From: Strigamia acuminata
Lineage: Eukaryota; Arthropoda; Chilopoda; Geophilomorpha; Linotaeniidae
DNA length: 64,000 nucleotides
NCBI GenBank assembly: GCA_949358305.1
Contig: OX442320.1
Span: forward strand, 9,316,259-9,380,258
Reading direction: 5' to 3'
This document shows positions 1 through 12,700 of this stretch, one piece after another. The translations under genes were made by a program, and so were the position numbers. Every line of letters starts with the position of its first letter. The stretch's first letter is position 1. The notes under the pieces are model-generated. The model was not told where the DNA came from. It made no database searches and saw only the letters and a program-made list of their open reading frames with translations.

Positions 1-664
1 GAGGACATAATTGCTGAAAAATCAGAAGAAACATACACGAGTGAAATACAAGTGGTGGACTTTGAAAAACCTAAAGCCCCAAAAGAAAAAGACGAAAAGG
101 AGAAACTTAAAAAACCCAAAACTAAAAAATTTGTAAAAGAAGCAGTTATTGAAATAGGACAACCGGCTACAGAAGAACCAGAGGATGAACCAGAAACAAC
201 TGATACAACACCAAAGGTTGAAACAGTTAAAACATTTAAAAAGATACCCAAAGAAAGAGCAGGTGTATCAACTGAAATGACCAAAAGTGAAGTTATAACA
301 CTACAAAAAGCTAAGACTGTTAAAAAGAAAGCAGTCGAGGAGGAGTTTTTTGATGATCTGCAATCCATTTTTCCAGTTTTACAAGAAGCTGCATCAATGA
401 CTGAAGAAATGCCATTTGAAACTGTTCTAGTGACTGAAGTGCAAGGTACACAAAACAATTTACAAATGGAAACAATTGTAAAAAAGAAACAGATAGTCAA
501 AGACAAACAAAAAACAGCACACGATAAACAAATCTACACAGTTGAAACAGTAGATGTCACACCAGACGACATTTCCAAAATAATTCCACAACATGTGACA
601 CCATTACAGATTTCTGATACCTCAATTACACCTGATGAGCAATTGGTAGTTTCTTCAACAAAAG
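1..664 (+). CDS. sls: Sallimus/titin-like K/E/P-rich exon, 5' end outside window
   Basis: The frame is open from base 1 and runs to a donor after AAAG (GTATTG at 665), leaving phase 1. The product, about 221 residues, is rich in Lys, Glu, Thr and Pro (KAPKEKDEKEKLKKPKTKK near the start), has no globular domain I recognise, and resembles the K/E-rich spacer and PEVK-type segments of invertebrate connectins. It joins in phase to the exon at 766 (g + ta = Val, then QEDTDTGKV). No start codon is needed here because this is an internal exon; the GTG at 52 is just a valine codon. Titin-family identity rests mainly on the exons that follow. Confidence 0.75.
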
Positions 665-765
665 GTATTGTACATATGATTTTCATATTTCAGTTTTATT
701 TCATAACAATTTTTGCTAAAAACAGTAAATTGACTTTTCTTTACATCACAATTTAACTATTTCAG

Positions 766-3700
766 TACAAGAAGACACAGACACTGGTAAAGTAACACTA
801 GTCACAAAACAGGTAACATTTGACGAAATTACAAAGAAACCACACACACATAAGAAAGTTACTGAGGAGGAAGAAGTAATTGAGGATGTGATTACGGAAG
901 AAATTGAAGAAACTGTTACTGAGGAGAGACAGGAGGAAAAGAGACCGGAGTTAACAGGTGCAATACCTAAAAGGAAACAAACTGAGAAAATGCCATTAAA
1001 ACCGGAAGATGTTGTTTTGAAACCTACACCTAAAAGGAAACCTTTGAAAGAAGAAAAGCCAAAGGGTGTCAAATTAAAGCCGACAAAACGGGAATGGGAG
1101 CAAGAGGTGGAAGTGGTGACCGTAAGACGCGAAAGGGTTGTTAAGGAGTACATAGGAAAAGATGGCAAGCCAGTGATCATTAAAAAGATGATTGTGTCGA
1201 GAGAAAAGCCAACCATAGATCGAAGGAGAATAGTTACTACAATTGGAACTAGGGAAGATGTCGAGCTTGATAAAATGCCAGTTACAAGAGATACAAAAGT
1301 AAAAAGAATTAAAGAAGTTACGGACAGAAAGAAAAGACCTGAAGAAATTGAAGAAGAATTAACTGAGAGATTTAAAAGAGAAATGGAAATGTTAGAGGCA
1401 GCTCTGCAGCGCCCTGTTATTACTGAAATTGTACCAATGAGAGCTACAATTACAGGACCAGGAACTGACGAAGAAATAACTGAAGTGAAGAAACCAAAGA
1501 CAGAAAAGGTTGAGAAGAAAATTGTAGAAATTCAAAAACGACCCGATGAGGAAGATGAAGAGGAGGAAGAAATTGAGGAAGTGAGCAAAGTGATAAGTGA
1601 GAGAAGAACTGAAGAGTTTCCAAAACCAGAAGATGAAAAAGTTATAACTAAGGTGAAAAAGATTAAGAAGAAACCAAAGAAAGAAGCTGAAGAACATGTT
1701 TTCATCAGCCGAAGAAGAGAAGTGAGAATTACAACCAGTGGTCAAGAAAAACCTGGACCGGAGGAGTTAACAATTGAAGAAATTTCCACCGAACCATTTT
1801 CAAGTGAAGATGTGAGAACAATATCCAGAGTAGAGTATCCAAAACCAGAAGATGAAAAAGTTATAACTAAGGTGAAAAAGATCAAGAAGAAACCAAAGGA
1901 AGACACCGAAGAGCATGTTTCAATAACCAGAAGAAGAGAAGTGAGAATAAGCACTACTGGTCAAGAGAAATCTGAACCACAAGGGTTGACAATTGAAGAA
2001 ATTTCTACTGAACCGATTTCAACTGAAGAAAGAAAAATAACGGAAGAATTTCCAATACCAGAGGAAGAAGTAACAACCAAAGTGGAAAAAACCAAGATAG
2101 AACCGAAGGAAGACGAGGAAGAAATTGCAGAAGTTCGAAAAGTGACAAAAATAACGAGCGAAAGAAAAATAACCGAAGAGTTACCAAAACCAGAAGTTGA
2201 AGAAGTTGTAACTAAAATTAAAAAGACTAAGAGAAAGCCGAAAGAAGAGATCGAAAAACACGTTTCAGTGACTAGACGAAGAGAAATAAGAATAAGAACT
2301 ACTGGTCAAGATAAACCTGGTCCAGAGGACGTAACGATTGAAGAAATTTCTACCGAGCCAACTACAATTGAAGAAGAAACTACATTTCTCGGCATTGAGC
2401 AAATTAAACCGGAACATGTTCATCTGAAACTCACCCCACAACAATCTATAGTTGTTTTCGAGCAGGATGTGGTTGGAAAGGAAGATTTGTTCTCTCCTGA
2501 AAAGATTACACCTAAAAAGGGAAAGAAAACAATCGAAGGTCGGAAAACAGTGACCATCTCTGAGACACTGACAGAGCGCTCACTTGAACAAATGGACGAC
2601 CAGTCAATACCACAACCTACAAGAGCGACATTGGTTACTCTGGAACAGAAAACTGTTGATGTGTCAGAAATGGCTCCAGAATTTGCAAAACCGGAAAAGC
2701 GTGCTGTTCAAGCTACAGAAAGACGTGAATCATTAATAAAGAGGAGTGTCGACATCGAAGAAGTGTTTTCTGAACAAAAAGAAGAAAAACTTACTCCATT
2801 GGAATATCTAACCACAGTGGCTCAAGTTGGTTTGTCGCATTTAGAAAGTATTGCAGTTGTTGAAGAAGAGAGTCTTGAAGGAGCAAAACCATTACCTGTT
2901 TTCAAAGAAGTTTCAACTGTTGCTAAACGGGTGAAAGAAAAGCCAAAGATAGTCAGCGGCATTTCCATTGAAGAAACTGATGTCAATGAGAAGACTGTTG
3001 AATTGTCAATTACGGAAAGAAGAAAGAAGTTTAGAGCGAAGCAAAGAGAGTCGTTATTAGAAAGACCTGAAGTAACTGAAGAAGTAGCGGAGTTTATATT
3101 GGAACAACCTTTGTCGGATCGAGCAAAGCATAAAGAAGTGTCTAAAGAAAGCCTTGAAGTTACAGAAATAGCCACTGATTTCGCTCCGCATAGACCGAAG
3201 AAGGACAGAGCTAAACGAAGAGAAATTTCATCGGACAGACCAAGTATTACGGAAATGACAACAGAGTTTGAGCCGGATCAACCAATAAAAGCTTTAGCTG
3301 AACAGAAGGAAATGCCGTTAGAAAAACCAGATGTAACAGAAATGGTCACCGAGTTTGTCGCTGTAAAACCAAAAGCAGTCAAAGCTTCGCAAAGGGAGAC
3401 AACGTTAGATGCATCGGATGTCACCGAAATGGCGATTAGTTTTGTACCGGACAAGCCGACGAAGGAAAAAGCCAAGCACAGAGAGACAGCTTTACAAAGA
3501 CCAGAAGTTTCAGAAGTTGTTGCTGATTTTATACCAGATAAACCAAAGAAATTTAAACCTAAACAACGAGAGATGTCGCTAGAAGAGCTTGAAGTGACTG
3601 AAATGGCAACAAGCTTTGTGCCAGAACAACCCAAGATTGAGACAGCCAAACAGAAGAAGGAAATACCATTACAGGAACTTGATGTTACGGAAATGACGAC

Positions 3701-6700
3701 TGAATTTACAACTGATAAACCAAAGAAAGAGAAAGCAATTAGGAGGGAAATGGCCTTGGATAAATCAGAAGTCACGGAAATGGCAACAGTATTTACCACA
3801 AAAGCGCCTAAAAGGCAAAGAGCGAGACAGAGAGGATTATCCCTTGAGAGATTAGAAACGACAGAAATTTCTACAGAATTTTCCATTAATTTTCCAAAGA
3901 AGTTTCGAGCGAAGTTCAGAGGAACATCTTTAGAAAGGCCTAATGTTAGTGAAATGGCGCCCGATTTTCTTCCACGTCGACCCAAGAAACGAACTGCAAG
4001 GTATTTGGAATCGGCTTTACACAGATCAGATTCGACCGAAATGTCAACCGAGTTAGCACCAGGCCAACCACAAACCGAAAAAGTGAAGTCAACATTTGAC
4101 AAAAATGTACCTTTAGTCGTTTTGGAAACAACCGGAGAATACCAAGTGAGCCTTGATAAATTCGAAACATCCAAGCAGTTAGTGGCTGCCAAGCAATCAA
4201 TTCCCACTCAAATCCACGTGGATGTAACTGAAACCACGATTTTAACACACACACAAGATTTGCCGAAAGACAAGAAAGCTGTTGAAGTGACAGCACGAGC
4301 TGTTGAAGATGTTGTTAGTATTTTAGAAGTAGAAACCAAGGTTTTAAAAGACGATGAAATGGCGAAAAAAGAAACTGAGAAACGTCGATCAAAGAAAATT
4401 GATGAGGAAATGACTGAAGAAGATGTAAAAAGGGTTGAAAAGGACAAACTTCACATTGAGGAAGAAGAAAAACCCGAGAAACCAAAACCAATTGAAGAAC
4501 AAGAAATTGTAAAGGTGAAGACGGTTTTAGTTCAAGAAAAAACAGAAAAAGACATACCTACAGAAGAAATTGTAACAGTGGTTGAAAAGAAACTTCCAGA
4601 TGTAGAAGAGGAAACTCATGTAAAGGTTGAAAAGGTGACTAGAAAATCACGGAAAAAAGGCGAGGGGATAAAGAAAACTGTAATTACCAAACGAGTTAGA
4701 AGACCGAGTGAGGAAGAAGAGGAAGAAATTGTGCAAACAGAATTAACGAGTAGAAAAACATTACTGCAAAAACCAGACAAAGAAATTCTTACAGACACGA
4801 CAACCGAAGAAATTCCATCTCTTGACACTTTGCGCGAGCAAGCGACACTGTCTATAGAAAAACTCACAGGTGTATTAGTAAGTGAAATATCTCCCGTTGA
4901 AAAAGAAAGTCCATTTATCACAAAATCAGTTCCATCTACAAAACACATTCAATTGACATTAAGTGGTGAGAAGCCTTTGGTGGTCCAAGAGACACAAACG
5001 CACATTAAAGAGCAAGAATTAGTGTGTGCAGTACCACAAACAGATCGCGCTGACCACGTATTAGTCGAACAACAATCTCTTGTCACTTCAGAGACATTTT
5101 CACAGGGTGGTGTTTCTGAGGCTGAGGGGTTTAGTACAATAGAAAAGCAAGCTACACTCACATTTATTCAACACAAACCTGTTGTTATTGCTGAAACTAG
5201 TTCAATGGAAATGGAAGGAACATTTTTAGGAAAGATTAAGCCGAGTGGTAAAAAAGCAGGGGTTAGCCTTACTCTTTTAGAACCCATTGAGGTTACTTCA
5301 ACATTACCAGGCGACAGCGAGATGAGTTTTGATAAAGACATCAAACCCGACGCGAAAAAAGCAATGCCTGTATTGCCGGTAGACGAATCGTACACAACGG
5401 CGGAAATAAATGTTCAATCATCGACTAGGGAGTTTGAGTCAGAAACTAGAGCGGTTCAAGAGCAAGCGGAAGTGGGGTTGATTAAACAGATTGCATTAAA
5501 GGTGATGCAAGTATTTTCAAGTAGCAGGGAAGACGAATTGGAAGAGAAAACTGAAATGCAGAAACGAAGCGCTCAATCTGTAATCGAATCGAAAGAGCAT
5601 ATTGTTGTTAGTGAAGTTGACATTAAACAGAAGGAAGTTGATTTGGGTGAGGTGAAAAAATCAATTGAAGCCACTGCAGACGTGTCAGTGGCCATTAAAG
5701 AAGCGGTTGAAGTAAGTGAGGCGAAGTCCGAAGTGGTGCCGTCCAAGTATAAACCTGAACACACGATTAAACACAAGGCTTTGGTCGATGTTATACCATT
5801 ACAGATGTTGCAAGTACGTGAAGTGACAACTGGTTTCAAGGAAGACACCATTGTAGCTGAAGAAATGCCAAGAACAAAAACTGCTCAAGAAACTAGAGAC
5901 GATGTTATACATAAGGTGGTCAGTGTTACTGAAATTGAAACGGGTCAAAAAGAGGAAGATTTGAGCGAATTGGCAAAGCAAACAACTACTGCTAAAGTAA
6001 ACCTTGAACCATCAGATCACATAACGATTTCTCAAGTGTCATCTGAAACTAAACCGGAGGACATTGTAGAAACATCTGTGAAATGCGATGGGGCAAAAGT
6101 CGGGCTGAGTCTCCAAAAACACCTCACTGTGAGCGAGGTTGTTGAGGGGACTGCGGAAGAGGTGTTTAAGCGTGAGAAATTGCCGGATGAAAAGCGTGGC
6201 AACACTGTTCTCTCAACACAAGAGCATTTAGTTGTGTCTGAATATGAGGGACAGTTACGGGAAAAATCTTTTGCTCCTGAAAAAATTGTAGATGTGACTG
6301 CAATTTCTGCATTTTTGACTGCAGAACATTTAAGCGTTCAAGAATTTCTTGTTCAAGATACCACAAGTGGTTATCGTAAAGAGCAATTGCCGAAAGATAG
6401 GGCTGAAATTGATGTTTTAGAGCAGATAGCGGTTGCAGTTTCCGAGATACAATCGGGGGATAGAGAGGGTGAAATTTCGAGGGAAAAACCAGATGAGGAT
6501 AAAGCATTAAGTTTGATAAGTCGGCAAGAGGCTCTGACTGTGACGGAAGTTCAACCAGAAAGTAGAGAAGTTTTACTAGAGGTCGAAATGGCTAAAAAGG
6601 GGCAAACTGCAAATAAACTTATATCTTGTCAGGAATCAGTTGAAGTCTCTGAATTCATCGTGGGTGAAACTAATCCAACATGTAGCAGCATTCAAATCCC

Positions 6701-9700
6701 AAATGTACAGCAAGCATTACCTGAGTTGGAGGAAATGGAATCTCTGAGCATTTCTGAAGTAGTTTCTGAACAAAAAGAATCGGAGTTTATTGGCGAATCT
6801 AAAGTAGAGTTGAGTTCGGCTTCGGTGCAGATACCGGATAAAAAACCATTGTCAGTTTTAGAGGTGAGGGTCCATGAAACTGAGAGTGATTTAATCGTAG
6901 GGAGACATCCAGGCAGTCAGGAAGCGCGTGAAGTGTTGATGACAAAAGAATCGGTTGATGTGGGTGAAGTAATTTTAGGTTTTCAATACGGCGAGTTAAA
7001 GCAAAAAAAATTGCCGATTGAAGAAGCGGCCAAGACAATACTCTCCATGCAAAAGAGTTTGAATGTTGTTGAAATTCAGACTGGGGTGAAAGAAATTGAT
7101 AGTATTTTGGATGTTCAGCCCGATGCTAAACGTGCTTCACCTGTTGTTGATGAAAGTGAACACTTAACAATTTCTCAGGTGGAGTCGTCATTTAAAGAGG
7201 GCGATTTTATTGCAAGTGTAACTCCAAATGTTGTGACCACTGAGTCGCTTTTAGAGCGTAGAGAAGCAATAGAGGTAGGGCAAATTATTCCTGACATTTC
7301 TATGGGTGAAATTGAAGCAAAATCACTTCCAAAATCAGATGTTGCGAAGGGTGAAATTGTTCCTCACAGCACTGTTTCAGTTTGCGAGATAGAAAGTGGA
7401 ATTAAAGAAGGCGAATATTTTGTTGAGAAATCGTTTGGGGTGATGGCACACTTTTCAGTTGCTACGCAGCAACATCTTGCTGTAACTCAGGTGGAAAGCG
7501 AACAGAAGGAAGAAATGTATTCACCAGAAACGAAACCCAAAGATAGAATGGCGAGTCTTGTGTTATCCGAGGTAGAATCTTTAGAAATACGGGAAGCGTC
7601 AGTTGCGGAAAAAGAAAGTGAATACATTAAAGGGGAATTACCAAAATCTGATCAAGTATTACCGAGTTTGAATTTGAACGAGGGGGTTAGCGTGGCCGAA
7701 TTCCAGTCCCATATTCATGAAGAAGATCTGGAAATTATTGAACCGTCTGCAAAGAGGGCAATTGGGGATTTGATACCGCAGGAACACATTACTACAGAGA
7801 CGAGTGAAGAGTTAGTCAAGGAAGACGTGTACACACCTGGCAAAAAACCAAAGGCAATACAGGCAAAGTTTAGTATGAAGCAACAGGAGGCGGTTGAAAT
7901 TTGTGAAGTGTACTCTGATAATTCCTACGGAGAAATGAAAAAACAAGCCTCGCCACTTACTTGCGGTGCGTCCGAGAAACTAATCACACATCAACCACTT
8001 TCCATTTCAGAAACGCGAATTGAACAAAGAGAAGCTAGAATGGCTGATATAAAACAGCCGGAAGTAGTTTCCGCAGAAGAAGAACTTTCAACCACTGAGC
8101 ACGTCGCTGTGTCTGAAACAAGAGCGGAGATTAAAGAAGAGGTTTTGATTATGGAAGAAATCCCAAAGAAACGAACCGGGAAACTTTTAATAGGAGCCGC
8201 CGAAGCAATTACGGTGGAAGAGAGTCCAGGGGAAATCATCACGGGTGATCTCGGCCAATTGATTCGACCTAAATCGGCCATGGCTCAAGAGGGAATTGTT
8301 TCGAAGGAAGGTTTGAATGTATCTGAGGTTTTGTCGCAGTTAAAGGAAGTCGCTTTTAAGGCTGGAGAGCACCCGCATGCAAAGAAAGCAGACACTGTTA
8401 TGGATGAGAGAGAGCATTTGACCACCAGTGAAGTGAAAACTGATGACAGCGAGATGGAGTTGATTCAAGAAGAAGTTATCAAGAAGAAAAGAGCGCAGAA
8501 AAGTGTTGTTGCAATGCAGGCTCTCGAGGTGGAAGAGGTGATGTCTGGATACAGTTCTGGTAGTTTTGAGGGCAAATTTCAACCTAAATTTAGTCAAGTC
8601 CAACCTGATATTGTATCCCAAGAGTCGATAAGTGTGATGCAAATAAAATCAGGTGAGAAGGAAGATGAGTTTGTACCAGGGAAACTACCCAAAATGGTTG
8701 AAGCTAAGGCTGTCGATGAGTTAAAAGAGCATTTGGTTATTGCCGAAACAGAGGTGAAAGAAAATGAGAGCGATTATAAACCAGGTACTGCTCCGACTAC
8801 TCAAGCAACGAGCGTTTTACCCACCGAGGAAGCTTTAGTTATTTGCGAGTTAACAAGTGCGGACATTACGCGCAGTTTATCGGATAAAGAGATTCCAAAA
8901 ACAATTGATGCGTTAACTTCTTTGGTTCCACATGAGACTGTATCCATTTCTAAAGCAACAACTCATTTAAAAGAAGGTTTAGTTACGGAATTTAAGGTTC
9001 CAGAAGCAAGACAAGTGGATTCTGCTCTAATTCCATCCGAACATGTGTCTGTTGTTGAAGTGCATTCGGGTCAGAAAGAAGAGGAATACACGGTTGAAAG
9101 TAAACCTAAAGATGTTAAGGCTAAAGATGTTGTAGTTGAAGCAGAGGCCATCGAGATCTCTGAAATTGTAGTGGGGGTTTCCACTGGCAAAGTGGGAAAG
9201 GTTAAGAAACCAATTTTAGATCAGGCAACCACAGATGTTATTGTTCACGAATCAGTTTCAATTGCAGAGACACAAACAATAGACAAGGAAAGTGATTACA
9301 GACCAGAACAGGCACCATCAACTACAAGTGCACAGATCATAATTCCAACACAAAAACATTTGCACGTTATTTTGACACACTCTGACGATAAAGAAGGTGA
9401 GCACAAATCAGAAGTCATGCCTGACCAAAGACAGGCCACATCTTTACTCACAACAAGAAAGGCACTTACAGTCATTGAAACACCTGTTAATGTCAAAGAA
9501 GGAGATTACAAACAGATGGAAACGCTTTTAGAAACTGCCGAACGGCAATTTGTAACACACAAAACAGTGGCATTTGGTGAGGTTTCGTCACAATTTAAAG
9601 AAGCCGAATTTACACCTGAAAAAATACCCGATTATAGACATGCAGACATTGACATAACCAAATCAAATCACATGACAGTATTTCAAATGGAAACGGCAAT

Positions 9701-12700
9701 GAAAGAGGATGACTTTATTGCAGAACGATTCCCACGACAGATTACAGCCAAGAGAACCGTTTCGGATCTAGAGACGATGCAAGCTTCGGAGGTAGTAACA
9801 GGTCTCGTTTCGGTGGTTGATGAAAGAGAAGTGAAAAGAGAGGACCAAGCGTCTAGTGTGTTGGTGACAGAGGTCAAACGTGTTGTTACGAAAAAGCCAG
9901 ATGAGTCGGAAGAAGAAGAGGAGGTGAAAAGAAAGGACCAAGTGTCTGGTTTGTTGGTGACAGAGGTAAAACGTGTTGTTAAGGAGAAGCCAGATGAGTC
10001 GGAAGAAGATGAGGAAGTGAAAAGAGAGGCCCAAGCGTCTAGTTTGTTGGTAACAGAGGTGAAACGCATTGTAAAGGAAAAGCCAGATGAGTCGGAAGAG
10101 GAGGAAGTGGAAACTGAGGTTAGGAGGAAGAAAAAATCAAGGCAAAGAAAAACATTGTCAGTTGTGAGAGCTCTAGAGAAAACTCTGGCTGACGATGATT
10201 GTTTACAATTTAAAGTGGACGATTTGTATAATCAGATTAAACCGTCACAAGAGGAGCTTAAAAGTAAGTTGGTTATGCACGAGAATTTAATTGTGAGTGA
10301 AATATCAACGTCGCATAAAGAAGAAGAGTTAATTCCACAAGTAATTCCGAAGTTCCGCAAAGCGCAGCCAGGGTTTTCGCTTTCAGATCATCTCGATGTT
10401 TTTGAATTGGAGTTGGGTCAGAAGGAAAGGAGTTTTGAGAAAGGTAAAGCGGCAATTGGTTTTCAAGCACAGAAGGTTTTGGGTGAAATTGAAGCACTCG
10501 AGGTGTCTGAAATTGTAACCGGAATGACGTCTGGAAAGGTCGAAGAAAAGATCAAACCCAAAATGGATCAGGTTACGGAGAAATTAATTTTGTCCGAAGC
10601 AGTAAGCGTGGGAGAGATAGAGTCGGTGATTAAGGAAGGGACTTACGAAGCTGGTAAGTTACCTGGAAGGAACCAAGCTGAGAGGAAAATGTCCCCGTTA
10701 CGACACTTGTCGGTTCTCCAAGTGCAATCGGAGTTCAAGGAAGAAGAATACTCGCCCGGTGATGTACCAAAAGGGAAAACAGCTACGGCAATTATGGATT
10801 CAAAAGAAGCGTTGACAATTGAAGAAGTTCCTATTGATTTCAAGGAAGGTGAATACAAGAGACCAATTTCACCAGAAAAAGGCGAAGCATTCAGTAGTTT
10901 GATCACTTTCAAATCGTTTTCCGTAGCTGAGGTGTCATCCGAATTGAAAGAACACGAACTGAAACCAACAAAAACTCCACACGCCAACTTTGCAGAAACT
11001 GTGTTGACGTCATCCGAATCGTTTGGAGTTTTTCAGATGCAGTCAGCGATTAAAGAAGATGTGTTTATTCCTGGAAAATTACCCGATGAAATTACAGCTA
11101 AAATGTCAATACCGGAAGCTGAAGCAATGGTTGTGAGTGAAGTCATTACTGGACAATCTTCTGGTGAGATCCAAGACGTAAAACCAAAAGACGATCAAGC
11201 ATTCGGCGCAATTATACCACACGAGACTGTGACAGTTGGTGAAGTCAGTTTTGGGATTAAAGAAGGCGAATATGTTAAAGAGAAATTACCGAAATCAACT
11301 TGTGCACCGTACTCGGTTGTTACTCGCAACCAAGTTGAAGTCTTTCAAATCAATGTAGGAGAAGGAGAAAATGTATTTGTACCTGGTATATTGCCGGATT
11401 TCAAAACGGCTGCGACAATTCTTTCTTCCCAAGAAGCTCTACAGGTGAGTATCGACACTGGTGACTTGAAGGAAGAATCGATGCCGTCGCCAGAGTTGCC
11501 GAAAATTGTAGACGCGAAATCATCATTGTCAACATCAGAATCGATATCTGTAGCTGAAGTATCTCCTCAAAGCAAAACCGAAGAGTTGACTATCGAAACG
11601 ACACCAGAAGCCAAAAGTGCGGTCAGTTCCATGTATTCCAAAGAACACGTGACTGTCTACGAGTTGTTACTGGCTACTCAAACCGATTCATTAACTCCGC
11701 ACAAATCGCCAAAGATGATTAGAGCAAACATGAGAATTCCAGAAGCAGAAGCGGTTGAAATGTCAGAAGTTGTAATTGGTGTAACGCCTGGTCTTTTCAA
11801 ACCAAAACCAAAGCCAAAGACTGACCAAGCGCTTGGCATTGTGGCCCAACAACAAGGACTGACGATTGAGGAAACTGAAACAACCGAAAAGGAAGGCGAA
11901 TACAAGCCGAAAGAAATGCCAAAAGGTTATCTTGCTGAAGCAAGCTTCAGAACTGAAGAACACATGACAATTACTGAAGTTGAAACTGCTGTGAAAGAAA
12001 TCGATTACACTCCCGTGCAAATTCCAGAGAGTCAACAACCTGAAGAATGGATGTTGGGATATGGCACTCTTGAGATGATGATTGTGCAGCCTCATGAGAA
12101 AGAAGGCGAATTTGTGAAGGCAGCATCACCCGAGACAGGAAAGGTGGAGGGCAGACTCTCGCCCCAAGAGCCGATTCACAATTGGGAAATTATGGAACAG
12201 CTTAAGGAAGAGGAACTAATCCACGAAGAATTACCTGCGTCGATAACCGCTGACTTTTCTGTGTCGGCGCTGCAGCCTCTCGGCGTGTTCGAGATGGAAT
12301 TAGCGCAACATGAAGACGAATTTGTGCCTGGAAAGTTACCTCGCGAGTTGTTTTTGAGGACGACTATCCCAGAAGTTGAAGCGATGGAAGTGGAAGAAGT
12401 TGTTGTTGGTTTGACACCGGGTGATGTGACAATGCCAGTTGTTAAAGCGGATCAAGCCGACTCGGCGATGGTTCCTCATGAAACGTTATCTATAAGGGAA
12501 ATAAATGTTGGTTTAGTTGAGAAGGAATACGTTTCGGGCGAAAAACCCAAGACATCACGAGCTGGTTTTGCAATTTCAACTAGCGAGCATCTTCAGGTAG
12601 AATCCATCCAAGCCGAAGAGGAAGAGGAAACGTACACGGCTGATAAACTGCCGCAACTAAGAACGGCTCATTCGATATTGTTGTACAAAGAAGCTGTGGA

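Noticed and set aside
52-54. Start codon at the beginning of the window (GTG)
   Set aside because: The frame is open to base 1 and the exon is internal. GTG initiation is not expected in an animal nuclear gene.
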